DNA from: Grifola frondosa
Taxonomy: Eukaryota > Basidiomycota > Agaricomycetes > Polyporales > Grifolaceae
Direction of reading: 5' to 3'
Length of the DNA stretch: 64,000 nt
NCBI GenBank assembly: GCA_001683735.1
Contig: LUGG01000010.1
Span: 62,001 to 126,000 of the forward strand
The notes under the pieces were generated by a model. The model made no database searches and was not told the DNA's origin. It was given only the letters and a program-made list of their open reading frames with translations. Of this stretch, positions 46,476-59,063 are shown one piece after another (the first letter of the stretch is position 1; every line of letters begins with the position of its first letter). Made by a program: the position numbers and the translations under genes.

Positions 46476-49400
46476 ATGGCGGCCAAGAGCCATCCGTCTC
46501 ACCAAGACAACACAGGATCATCTGCTCTATCACAGATTCCACCACCCGTATCTTTAGCATCATTTGTGCTTGCTTCAGTCATATCTCTTCCGGAGAACCC
46601 TCTCATTGTTTACTCGTTCTTCACTGGCAATCTCCTTCCGGTCCAGCTGACCATCTCGAGCACATTGAATTCGCTCGTAGAAAGGTGCTGCGTCGGAATG
46701 GAAAATGCTCCGTTCTAAGCTCTCTCTTGCCCGCCGTGTTCATTACGAAGGAGGTTTCCGCACTCTATATCTTCGCAGTGGGTTCTACGGAGCGCATTTT
46801 CGAGGCACATACAACATTATCAAACTTACAATTCGATGGCCTAACATGTGAGTCGTTGCCAGTCGTTACCGTCTTCAGTTTCATACGTCTGGCTGCCGCA
46901 TTGCGACCGCTCTATGTGCACCCCGGTCTCTTCGGTGTCAACTTGGAGGTATTAGTGTTCCCTTGGGAATCTAACCCCGCGGAGGTCATGGGAAGGCTTC
47001 TTTGAGCTGCGCAGGTGACGTGCGCCTTCTGCTGTGTGCCCCGAAGAGGAGGTGTGGCGAAAAATTTCCGTGGCGTTTCTGGTGGTATTATGGTTGATCA
47101 GCTCATAATGCATGAGGTTGGTCGCCCACTTTTCTTATGCATTACGACGTGTCATGCATCACGAAATCTGTGATATAGTGAAGCGCCGAGCTTGTACCCG
47201 CGTCGGCCTATGCATTATGAGGTTTTATGCATCATGACCTTATGCGTCGTGAGCTGACCAACTGTATTCGATGCATGCACCGGCTTTTCTGGTGGAAGTA
47301 TTCATCCTGTTGTGACGGTGGCATCGAAGCGTAGCATCTTCGTTACTGCGGCTACGTGAACAAAACGAATTGCTGTTTCATGGTTTCATGGTTTCATGGT
47401 TTCATGGTTTTGCCTTGACATGACATACTAATGCAACAAACCTGCGTCGGCTTATGCATTATGAAGTTTTGCATCATGACGTTGCGAGCTGATCAACTGT
47501 ATTCGGTGCATGCATCCGGCTTTCCGGTGGAAATACTCATCCTGTTGTGAATTCAGTGGCATCGAAGCATGGCGTCTTTGCTATTGCGGCTACGCGAACA
47601 TAACGAATTGCTGTTTCATCGTTCCATCGTCTTGCCTTGACATGACTTACTAATGCAACAAACCCGCAGTGACAGAATCTGCATCGTTTACGCCATCCTC
47701 CATTTACCCTTGTTCAGCGGTATGCTCAATACAGACGACGCCATGTCCGACCTGCTTGAACCCAGCCTCGGCATCCTTATCCTCATCTTCGTCTGCTCAC
47801 CTACTACCTCGGCAGCCTCTTCGCCTCCCTTTCTCACTTTTTCTGCAGGCCGTACGCGATCATCTCATTGAGGATGTCGCACAGACATCCATGGCCAATC
47901 CCCACGGGAGATCTGTTATGCGGTTGCGGGGCGGGTTTCTTCTTGGACCTGCGCCGATATCCTCTGAATGGGGCTCGGGATGGGAACATCACGCCCGCAA
48001 TCGGCCGCTCGTCCATTGCCACCTTCAGGTCCAACTAACGCACTCTTCGTCCGCGTCTATTTCTGTCGCACGACTCACGATATATCCCATTCTTCGTCCG
48101 ACATATTATCTTCCATTGTATCTGTCTTTGCCCGTTCCACCAGGAACTCCGATTGTACTACTTCCACACGGGGCCCCAGCGTTCTATCTGAGTACGTACG
48201 CGGGTCCTGCTTCTGCGCTGACTTCGCAATTCGAGGAAGCCCTCGTGGGATTGGGGGTAGGGGACTGGGCCAGGACTTCGCCTTCCAATGCTCAGCATGG
48301 CGATACAGCGTTTCCTGCATCGGCGTCTGCCATCAAGGATACGCCGACGTACGTCATCGCATGGCTCGCGGTGCAGAACAAGCAAGGCGAAGACAAGGGC
48401 ATGCCTGTCGTGTGGCCCGCACGGCTATGCATATCATTCCATCCCAGTTCGCCGTCAGTGCATGCGCGAACTCCGCTCGCCTATATCCCGGAGCTCCCCG
48501 CGCAGCTCCAGTCGTCGCCACCCCCGCCTGCACCGACTATCCCACAGAGCCTGTCGCTTGCGAGCATTGGGCCGTCTGGCAGCGATGCAGCCTCCGCTAC
48601 AAGCCCTGCACAGTCGATCCAAGCTTCACTACCGGATTCTGAGCGTCTTTCGTCCTCCATGCTTCGACGGCCTAACACGCTCTCGTCTTCACCTACAAGC
48701 GACTCCCTCCGCGCGTTCCGGACACTCTCGCTGGCGCAGAGGCCGTATGCGCGGAACATCCGGAAGGTAGCGGCGGAAGTAAGTGGGTATGTGGACTTCG
48801 TCGCAAAGGAACGCGAGAAAGAGCGTGAGAGATTGAGGAGGGAGCGACAAGAACAGGATGCGACAAACGCTCGAGCGAGGACTGCAAGTATCAGTGCGAG
48901 ACCTGCACCACCTCCTGCGCCGCTGGTTCCCACTGAAAGCACTTCGTCCGCGATGGATGTGGATGAAATTGTCGACGCCGTCGCTGGAATCGCTCCGCAG
49001 CCTCCCCAGCTGAAACGATTGCAGCTGAACCTACAGCTGAGATGGACGTGGAGCCCGCACCTGAATCCGATGAGTCCACCAGCGCTCTATTTTCTCCTCC
49101 AGAAATTTCCGTCGATCTACCGTCGTCAGACGACTCTATGCAAGTCCGTACAGAACCACCGGCGGGAGCCGCGGCAAATTTGCCCCCCATTCTGCCATCG
49201 TCGTCTGTGCCTTCCACACCCGATCTCGGGTCCTCAAACATGGACGGGTTCGACCCGTTCAATGGTTTTGATAATTCTTGGTCACAACAGTCGAACGGGT
49301 TTATGGACATGAACATGGACTACGATATTGGTTTCAACATGAATATATCGTCCATGGATGATGGACGCGGTGGCGGGAACACTGCTGGAAATTTCGATTT

Positions 49401-52400
49401 GGACGACGGGTTCGGCGTGTTTACCGAGGACGATTTCGATTTTTTCGATGGCCCTGCTGCACAACGCGCCGCGGCTGCACCTGTCCTTGCCTCAACAGTC
49501 CCTGTTGATGCCAGAACACCTTTTCCGCCAGCGGCAACACCTGTGCCGCTGGTGTTTGCCCTTCCGCTCTCAGGGGAGGCTATGACAATGTCCGGCCCTG
49601 GTCCACCTTCTGTAGGTCTGAAAGTAGATTCGCCATGGACAACACAGCTCGGTGAAGGCTTCACACCGCGTGCGATCGAGACACTCCCGCTACCTGATGG
49701 TGTCCCACCCGCCCCGACCTGCTCCCTCCATCCCCGACGAAGACACCTTCATCCCATTCGGCGCCCGCAACGCCATGCGTGCAGCTCTCTGACCAGTACG
49801 AGCATGATGTAGGGCGAAAGACGAGTTTGTTCGGCGCTGGAGTGTTCGATCCCATCCCCTTCGCGCCTAGCCACAGGCTTGCAGACGGCAAGTACGCAAT
49901 AGGCAAATTCGCTCTGCCGAGCCCGCCAGATGAGGAAGATCGCACGGAGTCGTTCCTCTTCCCATCCTCCTACTCCTGAGATTGAACGGGTGGAGGTCGC
50001 GGTACAGTGCTGCCACGGACCCGCGAATCGGCATAGTGCGCAAATTGATCGGGGTGAAACGGAAGAGCTTCGACCAGGGCGTTCGCGAGGTGCGCAAGAC
50101 GCCAACGTGGCTCCGTGAGGACGAGGAGTGGGAGGGGAGTTCGGCTAGAGAAGTGGACATTAATGATGAGGTCATGTCAGAGGCCGACTCGGAGGATGAG
50201 GAGCCATGGGTTGACGACGACGATGCATCCTCCATAGCGCGTCCTTCTACTCCCCCGCCATCGTATTTACCGTTGGGCCCAACCTTGTTGCAAACCCACT
50301 TCCATCATTCGCATCTCCTACCTTTGAGCGCTCCTCTTCGACCGCCTGGCGCGGCAGTCGATAATTCTCCAGCTGGAGCGGCGCCCATGTCTGTGCCTAC
50401 GCCTGTATCTCCAGCAGCAGTGTTGGGCGCTGCGTCCGAGAAGTCGAAGTCGCTTGAAGCAGCTGCGCAGATACTCATCCATGAGGTGGTGGAGAACAGC
50501 ATCTGGTCAGATGCGTGGAGAGCGAATGCGGTACTCTCTCACTCTTCCTCCAGACCCCCCATCAAAGTGTGGCAGTCTGACATTAAACAAGTAGCTGCAT
50601 TCCTCGGAAGTACGGAAATGGTACAGTCACCTGTGGATCTTCAGACGTTGTCAACTCCACGTCAGTACTCAGTCATTTTTTTCTCAAAGCATTATCTGAC
50701 CAGTTGATTTAGTGTTGGCTGAATCTTCCGACTCACCGGTGGCTTCTTCAGCATTAATCAAGATGTTGGATTCTCCCGTGCTTGCCGTTGGAAAAGCTGA
50801 CTCTGTCGTACAAGTGTCGCCTACTGCCTTACGGTTCTGGGAGAAGCTCGGCTTGGGTCCGCGACCAGGAAGGAAAGACATCACCGCATTCATATTTTTC
50901 GAGCACGTAGGTGATGACAGAGAAGCAGAAGTCGAAGAATGGCTCGGCAAAGTTTCTGCGACTTATGCGGTGTGTATTTTGACGATTGTGCTATCACTTC
51001 GCATCGCATGCTGATTCCATCTGCCAGGCGAAGAATTACGGCTTGCATTCTGCTGGAATTTCCAGTCAATGTACCAAAGCAGGCCTAGTCCCTGTCCGGT
51101 TCGATATATTCCGCAAAACGCTCGGTCAGTCTCCCAGCTTTTTACGTGCTAAAGCTGGAGTCTAAAATGTGTTTACAGTAAATTTTGTTTCCACTCTTCC
51201 CTCTCTCGAGTGCAATCTGGTCTTCTACATCGTCACGCCTGCGTATATCATTACTTCTACTTCAACTGTCTTGCGACAGTTGTTTTCTGCAGTCAAGCGC
51301 ATACATAAGGCACACCCCGACACGCAAATCCTGTTTCACTTCGTTCCCGAATCACTCGTCACCGGTATTTTGACTAACCCGCAGTCAAGTCTCGATGGGC
51401 TGGAGCCGTTCGTGGATAGTGTATATGACCGCATTCTGCAGCCCGTCGAGCGTGCCATGTCTCGCAAGCTGTTTACGCATAGTGCACGTACTCGCGCGTA
51501 CTTTCATGCACCGGCCTATACCCTCGCGCGCTCAGCGTTAACGCAATCACAGGGCAGCGGCAGTGAAGCTCGAGTGCTGTTTGTCCTAGAGCCTCATCCC
51601 TCTTCACTCGACGTGGTCGACAGATATGCATTATTGCATGTTGGTTATACGGTTACGCCCTGTGGGCGATGGGTGCTCGCCGCCTGTGTAGATGCTCGGG
51701 GAGAGGCTCATGAACTCAGAGCATGGCTCACTCCAGGGGATGGTGTCGAATCGTTTGTAGTTGCGCAAGTCTGGACTCTGCTACGCGACTTTGCAAAGCG
51801 AGCGGATCTCGAGTGGAGGCTTGTCATCTCAAAGTTGGGTCTGATGGGGTCCGCCGAGCTGGATAGTGAGTATTTCTTGTAGCATTATGAGGACTCTTCA
51901 GCTGACTGATTGCTTGCAACCCAGTGTGGATTTCACACCTGGAGTCCGCAGTGTTGATGTCTGCCGAGATTCCCCCGATGCACGTCACTCTTCTTGCAGT
52001 CGACCACGACAATCCATGGACATTCTTAGCTCCCGATGCGGGTACGACAACCAACATCGTCAAGCGGACTTCTGCCTCTACGTCTTCATCCTCACGCACT
52101 TCAGCACGCATGCCCTCCGGCGCAGCCTTCGCCGATATGTCGTACGCGACGTACGCTCTCTATCCTTCTTCAGAACTCACATCCTTCCCCACCCCGAGTT
52201 CAACCTCTCCGAACGGGCCTGGTGCATCTGTAAATACCGCCCCGGGGTCTGCGGATCTGTCCTTTGTTCCAGACAGCGAAGAGGAAGAGCCGATAGGGCA
52301 ATCACAACAAATGCAGACCCCTTCCATGCGTGCTCAGCGGGCAAGCACGTTGGTGTGTGTGCCTGCTGGAACAGATTACACGTCGATCTCAACGGTGCAT

Positions 52401-52679
52401 CTGTACCAACTATATGCTGTGCGTTCTCTGCGTTCAACCTTTGGTAAACGACCAACAGCTTCGCAAGCGGGCACCAGCTCAGCGGTGGGGGAAGTTCCAG
52501 AACAAAGCCGAGATATGAAGGATGACGACCGCGAGACTTTGCATGACATTACTCGAAATTTTCACGACCTGGCGGTGTTGGCGCGTGCGCGGTGGAAGCT
52601 GCGTGCGGATCCGGCGTTGCCGTTCCACCTTGCGGCTTTGGATGTTATGCGGACGACGCTAAGTGCGGAAGGCGACTGA
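46476..52679 (+). CDS. MED13: Mediator kinase-module subunit MED13 (Srb9/Ssn2)
   Basis: Large scaffold that links the CDK8 kinase module to core Mediator and represses or tunes Pol II transcription. N-terminus from 46476 (MAAKSHPSHQDNT): SVISLPENPLIVYSFFT, HIEFARRKVLRRNGKC, LPAVFITKEVSALYIFAVG. After a long intron: RDHLIEDVA, SSEWGSGWEHHARNRPL, HGAPAFYLSTYAGPASALTS and YVIAWLAVQNKQ. The middle is disordered and acidic (DDDFDFFDG). The later MID/PIWI-like half has DPRIGIVRKLIGVKRKSFDQ, KVWQSDIKQVAAFLGSTEM, TAFIFFEHVG, LVFYIVTPAYIITS, LEPHPSSLDVVDRYALLHVG and ARARWKLRADPALPFHLAAL. The stop is TGA at 52677-52679. Frame breaks at about 46647, 49004-49007, 49708-49710 and 49975-49976 are each cured by one C. 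Confidence 0.88.
47197..47669 (+). repeat. Tandem duplication, period 244 bp, inside the MED13 intron
   Basis: Copy A 47197-47440 and copy B 47441-47669 align over their whole length with small indels. Shared landmarks are TATGCATTATGA, CAACTGTATTCG, CATCCTGTTGTGA, GCGGCTACG, AACGAATTGCTGTTTCAT and CTAATGCAACAAACC. A more diverged partial copy of the ATGCAT motif pair lies at about 47130-47170. Confidence 0.85.
47376..47410 (+). repeat. Octamer microsatellite (TTTCATGG)x4
   Basis: Four perfect copies of TTTCATGG plus TTT in copy A of the intron duplication; copy B has only one degenerate unit (TTTCATCGTTCCATCG). Confidence 0.9.
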
Positions 52680-53090
52680 TGCTGTGAATAGACCTGAAAT
52701 CCCATTAATCTTTTCCTGGTACCTACCTTGATGTACATCTCACGCAACACTACTCATGTATCGCGACGTCAGCATTTTCACACAACTCCGTTGATCCTTT
52801 CGATGTTAGATGATTTCATATAATGCAATTCATACATACAGTATTTTCACTCACATACGCACATGTAGATTTGGAGCACTTTGCACTGTATGCACTGTTA
52901 TAATAGTGATACCATATTATACAACCTGTATGTACGTTTCGAAAGACTCACCGCTTTCTATGGTTGAGTGCCACATGTGATGATCAAGCTACCAGAACTG
53001 AGGATTGCGTTGCGTTACGTACTGGCGAGACAACTCGATATAGATAGAATACAGTGTGCTAGATCGTTACAGGTATGGTATGCAGATAGG
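52680..53090. other. Intergenic, convergent 3' ends
   Basis: 3' flanks of MED13 and the acyl-CoA dehydrogenase; AT-rich. Nothing else seen. Confidence 0.5.
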
Positions 53091-54763
53091 TTATGAGTAC
53101 TGCTTTTGGATGAATTTGGCGATAGTCTGCAGCTGGATATTCGATGTGCCCTCGTAGATTGCGCCCTGAAATCCATGTATGCATCAGCACATCTGAGGCA
53201 CATGAAGGAAAAGAGTGGATACGCACGATCTTCGAGTCCCGCCAGAACTTCTCAATACCAGTCTCCCTCGTGAACCCGACACCGCCTGCCCACTCGATCG
53301 CGGCGCCGGACACGCTCTGCGCGACCTGGCTCGCATAGTACTTCGCGATAGCCGCCTCGCGCACGAACTCACGACCCTCCTCCTTTCGGCGCGCCGCGTT
53401 GTACACAAGCAAACGCGCGGCCTCGAGCTCTATCTGCGCCTTCGACTGCTGGAACGCGAGCCCCTGGAACGTGCCAACGGGCTGCCCAAACTGCGAGCGC
53501 TGGAACGTGTACGGCACCGCCTTGTCGAACGCGCCCTGCGCGAGACCGAGCATCTGCGCAGCGATACCAATACGACCCTCATTCAATATCTCAATCGCAA
53601 TCTTGTAACCCTTGCCTTCGCCACCGATAACATTCTCTGCAGGAACGCGCAGGTCGTCGAAGCTGAGAGAGCAGGTGGAAGACGCGCGGATGCCGAGTTT
53701 CTGCTCCTTTTTCGCGATCTGGATGCCCATGTCTTTCGTCGCGATGAAGCAGGTGATGCCTTTATAGCCCTTGCTGGGGTCGATCTGTGAGCGGAAGAGG
53801 CAATATCAGCAAGGCTCAAGACGCGTGCGCGAGATATCAGTGAATGATGTATCGTAACGAGAGAAATGCAAAGATAGAGAGAATACACACATTGGCAAAA
53901 ATCAGGAAGAAATCGGCTTCGTACGAGTTGGTGATCCACATCTTAGTGCCGTTAATAACCCACTCATTACCATCCTTGCGCGCACGAGTCTGAAGTGCAA
54001 ATGCGTCCGAGCCAGACGCAGGCTCCGATAAGCAGAACGACCCAAGCTGTTCACAAGCACAGTCAGCACTTTGCTCCATTGCGAAACAGAAAACGCACCT
54101 TGGACTCAGAGAGGAGGGGTAGCCACTTGTCCTGCTGCTCCTTGGTACCGTATTTGCGTACAACGGTGTTTACGAGCGTGTTGTGCACGTCGCACATAAC
54201 GGACACGGACGGGTCGACGCGCGCAAGCTCCTCGATTGCGATGATCGCCGCAGTGAAGGACGACTCCGCACCGCCGTGGTCTGCGCTTGTCTCAATGCCC
54301 ATTAGCTATTTTTACCACGACCGACGGTGTCAGAATGCAACTCGGAAGGAGGACGAAGCAACACACCCCCTGCTCGAAGAGCCCCTTGATGACGGACGGG
54401 TCCATCATCTCGTTTTCATCCATTTCGCGAACCTTGGGGCCAACGACCTCCTGGGCAAACCGGCGCACTACACTCAAATCCTTAAGAGTGAGTTGCCTGC
54501 ACGATCCCCGCCGCGTTCAGTAGAGGACGCACCGGACTCGCGGAGCATCTGCTCCTCCTCCGTGAACGTGTCCAGTGAGTTCAGACGCGCCTCCGAGGCG
54601 ACCGCAGGAGAGCACGAGAAGTGTCTAGGCATGAATGAACAGATGAGACCTCGCTGAGCGTCGACACTAAGAGAATGAGGGGATACCTCGCCGCGAGTGC
54701 GCGCGACCGCAGGGCGGCGCTGGAGGGCTTGACGACGCGAGCAGCTGAGCGCAACATGGACAT
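53091..54763 (-). CDS. Short/branched-chain acyl-CoA dehydrogenase, mitochondrial
   Basis: FAD enzyme oxidising branched or short acyl-CoAs in isoleucine/valine and fatty-acid breakdown. Start at 54763 with an Arg/Ser-rich mitochondrial leader ([20 protein letters not shown]). Core motifs: [138 protein letters not shown] and [13 protein letters not shown]. The C-terminus is [20 protein letters not shown], with the catalytic Glu in YEGT, then KQYS and TAA at 53091. The sequence fits the ACADSB branch. Seven or so exons; no frame break needed. Confidence 0.93.
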
Positions 54764-55000
54764 GGTGGGGAGGAGAGAAAGAGAGGTCGGAATTGGTGCG
54801 GAAGGTAGAGAGATGGCTTTATATTCCGAAGTCAGGAGGCCGTGGCGGTGAGCTGGGGATGCGGAGAACTAATGCGGGGTCGTTCAATCACATGCCCATT
54901 TGGTATTTTCCGATATGTTTCTCATATAAAAACATAGGTGAAGGACATCCGCAATAAACTCTACTACTACATGTAGTGAATATTTAACCCTCGCCACCTA

Positions 55001-57185
55001 CTAAAAAGGCTCGAGGCCCAACATCCCCTGGCATGCTCCTTCAATATCAGCGATCTGACAGACAAAGATGAGCAAAAATCAATCAGTCCACGACAAACCC
55101 ACCTCCTTGGGCGCATTCACGCTCAGCACAACTGGGTGGTCTTCTCCCACCAATACCTCATCCTGTACCAAAATATTCATCACAAGCTCAGGTCCAGGGC
55201 AATGTGCTCACCTCTATCCGGATGCCCATGTTGTGGAAATGCTTCGGAAACTGCGGCAACGGTGGCACATACACACCTGGCTCAATCGTGATGACCATTC
55301 CCGCCTTTAGCCTGTTTCCACCCAGATATGAGCAAAATTGATTATCGCAATGCATCAGTGAACGATAAACAAGAGAAACGATACCCACGGCTCGTTTCGA
55401 TCAAAATGACTTGATTCGTGTAAATCTGCACGATCAATCTCAGCACACCATACGTCCCTCAAAATTGAGCACGCGCACCGATGCCTACAGGGTGCCCCAC
55501 GAAATGCGGGTACAGAGTATCGAGTGTGCCCGCGCCCAGCGGAAGCTCGAATCCGATCCGAGTTAGCTCCGCACCCAGCGCGTCGCACGACAAGCGGTGC
55601 AGCTGGGCGAGCGAGTGCCCGGTTGAGACGCTGCAGAGGCCTACCAGATGCTTCTGTGCAGCTAGCACTGCGCCGTAGAGCTCTGCCTGTGCGGAGGTGA
55701 AAGAACCTGATGCCGGGAACGTACGCGCTGGTTTGAGAGTGTAAGGTCAAGGCTGGGGTGCGTGAAGGGGAGGGACATACTGATATCTGAGGCATAGCCA
55801 CTTTTTCTCAAGTCAATAAAATAAATGATGGGACAGGAAGCGGGAAAGTACAGACTTGTATTCACAAGCTGCATCGATCAGAACCATCTCACCGTCACGG
55901 ACGAGCTGGTTATTGGCGGTGTAATGGATGATGAGGGCATTAGCTCTGAAATGGGCAGTTGATAATTAGCGTTCAATATAGGAGATGGCATGCAACAAAT
56001 GCAGCATTACCCTGATGCAATCACCGGAACATATGCAGGGCGCTGGGAACCCTCACGCGCACAGAGGTACTCAAAATGCGCGGCGAGGACGTGTTCAGAT
56101 ATGTCCGGCTGCGCAAAACACATGGTCTGCAGCACAAATTAAGTTTATGATTACGGAGGTATGCAGATATACGGACCTTCGTGTGCGCTCGCGCGCTGAT
56201 GTCCGCCGCTGCCCGCATTACGCGCCGTTCTGCCTCGCTCTTGACCGAGCGTAGCCTCCCCACCTCTGGTGCGAGTGGCCGACGTTTTGAGCTGCTTAAC
56301 GAATCTACGAGACTATCATAATCCGTGCGCGACATCCCCCCGATGGCGATAGATACTACACGAGTGTGCGTGGATATGCATGGATATTCAGCGTGACGGA
56401 GGGATGGCACGCACCTTAAGAAGAGACCTTGGAGACACCGCGCGTGCACGTTTGGACGAAGAAGTGCTTGGGATATCTACATAAATGTGGTCCGCAGACG
56501 CTGCGAATTTCTTGAGTGCGGGCGGGAAGGCGGAGATCGGCTGCGCGTCGTCTGCATGAAAGTGACGCACGACGTCGTCGGGCGACGTGCGTGCGCCCTC
56601 CCACTTCTCCTTGAGAGCGTCGCTGCCTACAGAGAAGAGTGTCATATGGTAACCGCGCGGGGAAGAGGGGCGTTTCTCGAGGATGACGGCGGCGTCGGGC
56701 TCCTCGAATCCTGTGAGATACCAGAAATCGGAGGCCTGCCGGAACTTATAGCTATTGCACTGGATATTAGTCGCTTATCATTGAAGGACAAGTTAGTACG
56801 GACAATATTTCTGTTGCATTCAAGGAAAGTCAAATTCGCTCCGGAAGGCCAGGGGTGCAAAACTCACGACCACTCATGTACTTGATCTGCCCCGCAACGC
56901 AAACCGCGATGCTCCCGTCCGGAAGGCTGTCCATAAGTTCTTTTCGTCTCCGTTCATAATCGTGTGCAGGTATGCCTGCTGTGGTCTCGTCGAGCTGGAC
57001 GAGGTGAGGGTGCGATGGGAATAAGGGCTGTCCATAGATGGTGGGCTTCAGCTCGACATACTGCTTGTCAGTCTGGAGTTCTGTTGCATATTTGCGGATT
57101 TTGGAGGACAAGAAAGAGGGTTGCGGAAGGAAGAAAATCTGGAAGAGGATGCAGCGCAGGCTCGTGAAAGTGAGCGGAGAGACAT
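55001..57185 (-). CDS. ICP55: Mitochondrial Xaa-Pro aminopeptidase (ICP55/XPNPEP3)
   Basis: M24B metallopeptidase. Fungal ICP55 trims one residue from matrix proteins after MPP cleavage (family knowledge). An Arg/Ser-rich leader starts at 57185 ([20 protein letters not shown]), a mitochondrial signal. The N-terminal domain has [40 protein letters not shown] and [17 protein letters not shown]. The catalytic part holds the metal ligands: [12 protein letters not shown], the Asp in [25 protein letters not shown] with [21 protein letters not shown] and [19 protein letters not shown]. The stop is TAG at 55001 after GLEPF. One base is missing at 57118-57120 (GGG on the plus strand) between the leader and [11 protein letters not shown]. 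Confidence 0.9.
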
Positions 57186-57518
57186 GCAAGTCTGCGTATA
57201 TTACCCTTTCGGGCGAAGGTCGCTCCTTTCCTGGAAATTTCTACTGAAAACGTCTGCCATTCGCTCCGGTCCGCTCAGAGCTTTGTTCTCGGAATACAAG
57301 GCAACACCTATTTGGCAGCGTAAAGAAAATTTAAGCGATACATAAAAGTTCTACAATCCTTAGTGCTACATCCTCTTCCATATAAATCCTAGGCTCTACA
57401 TAAATACAAAACAGAATGAATTCTCATAACTGTGGCTGGTGGTCGACGTCAACTGCCGAGACACTTCAGCACCTTGAATGGCCACATTACAGAAATGCAC
57501 GCGCCATGCAAGGATATG
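57186..57518. other. ICP55 promoter and 3' flank of the DUF6533 gene
   Basis: About 330 bp, no separate gene. Confidence 0.5.
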
Positions 57519-59063
57519 TCATACTGAAGATTGTAATTCATGTGGAACGGAAATGCCTTCGGCCCATGCTCCACACTTCCCGTGGACTTTTGCCTCGTTT
57601 GGTCGTACACCACATCTGTCACATAGCCCATGTAGGAGCTGCGGTTTTTCGTCGAAGTCGCCGCGCTCTTGCGCACAGAATGACAGCCCATGACAAAGAG
57701 ATGGACTGAGGTCGATGATTGTTGTAAACGGAAGAACGGATTCATCACAGTCCACGCTATCATTTTCGACCGTTTTGAGCTCGCTGAGGTCAAGAAGAAG
57801 CCGCGAAAAAAGTATTGCTGTAATGCTGTATTTTTGTGAGTGGAAGGAATAACATAGATGAGATGACATAGACTGACGATTTGGAGAATGGCGTCATTAC
57901 AGTGATATGCTGAAGCGAGCGAGTGAGTCTTGCGAGCAAAGCTAAACAGATCAGCATTCCAAGCATACCTGCGTAACGTTCATGACAATATCGATGATAT
58001 TAATGCTTGTAATCGCGCTAGGAAAACCGTGTGCGGTCAATTTACAGTGATTCTTACCAAAACGCTGGCATCTTACATGAAGTATAGCGTTTCTGGTGGT
58101 CCAATAAGTAGAATATACTAGCAGGAGATAGAACGTACGAACCATTTCGTAGGACCAATGCGCTAAATGATCTCCTATGAGAAACCTTCCTGGAAATATC
58201 TCCTGTCCCGTATGTCTGCAGCACAGTCACAGCGAGGACGATTGCGTCCACAACGATTGTGGCTGGCCGCGCTACAAGGATGACTAGACATTCTTGGTCA
58301 GACAACTAGGTACCACCATGCAATTGATCAACAAAACGAACATCTATTTCACAGGATCGGTAAACGATGGACAAACGAAGAAATAATATCACAAACATAG
58401 TTTCCGTCTTCGGTGAAATGGTAACGACAAATGTGCAGTTGATTGGAGGTGGTGCTTCAGTTGGTACCTGCCACATAAGAGCATACTGCAATCCATGATT
58501 ATCATATCGAAGTCGATGTGTTAAAAGGACTCACGATACTGAAACCAAAGGGGCTCAATGATAAAATGAATATTGACAAGGCGCTTGTCCATCGACGACC
58601 AGACAGCGCGTATATACTTGGAGACTTAAGAATACTGGAAGCGAGATCAGAATCGTCGAGCATCTACCGTGAAATAGGACGCACCCGCCCATACCACAAT
58701 TGGGATGATATCCAAGATTACCGTCAACCAAGCCAGTGTAGTGCAGTTCTAGAAATGGTAATTCTGTGAGCAATGGTGTTGGGGAGATAGGCAATGACTC
58801 TATCCTAACCTCATTTGTCAGGGGATAGCCGGTTTGTAGGTCAATGATGGGCTGGAGAAGGGAGACGTATCTATTGACCAGAAAGAAAATGGTGACCACA
58901 TTGAATTTACGCTTCCAAACAAGTTGGAATTCTCGACTCAAAGTGATCAAGTATTCGAAGAAGAGAAGACCTATGAGAGTTTAAAAATATATATTCGAGA
59001 AATACTAGCGAGTAACTCACTAAGGGCTGATGATATGCAGCAGCCAAGAATGAAGCTGCACAT
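57519..59063 (-). CDS. DUF6533-family integral membrane protein, possibly damaged
   Basis: Members are multi-pass membrane proteins of unknown function, expanded in Agaricomycetes. Start at 59063 (MCSFILGCCISSAL). The diagnostic N-terminal block FFEYLITLSREFQLVWKRKF continues as NVVTIFFLVNRYVSLLQPII. Further exons give SIYALSGRRWTSALSIFILS, a helix in CLVILVARPATIVVDAIVLA followed by TVLQTYGTGDI and SHRRSFSALVLRNG, then TFYLLLVYSTYWT. The C-terminal ITAILFSRLLLDLSELKTVE matches the family's end. At least two joints (about 58640 and 58125) need a frame change, so the gene is either hit by sequence errors or partly decayed. Stop estimated at 57519. Confidence 0.6.

Larger units (their letters stand above)
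46848..47669 (+). other. Long intron of MED13 (822 bp)
   Basis: Donor ACAT|GTGAGT at 46848 and acceptor CCGCAG ending at 47669 join in phase as DGLT-LTESASFTPSSIY. Other introns in the window are 50-65 bp. The intron holds a tandem duplication and many ATGCAT motifs. Assignment rests on phase and homology-like continuity, not on transcript data. Confidence 0.65.

Noticed and set aside
47197..47669. Tandem duplication as a transposon with terminal repeats
   Set aside because: Copies are head-to-tail and share the intron's branch and acceptor sequence; no transposase, target-site duplication or terminal inverted repeats seen.
48481..49664. Long minus-strand frames opposite MED13
   Set aside because: Shadows of the GC-rich coding strand; no motifs, and the plus strand clearly encodes MED13.
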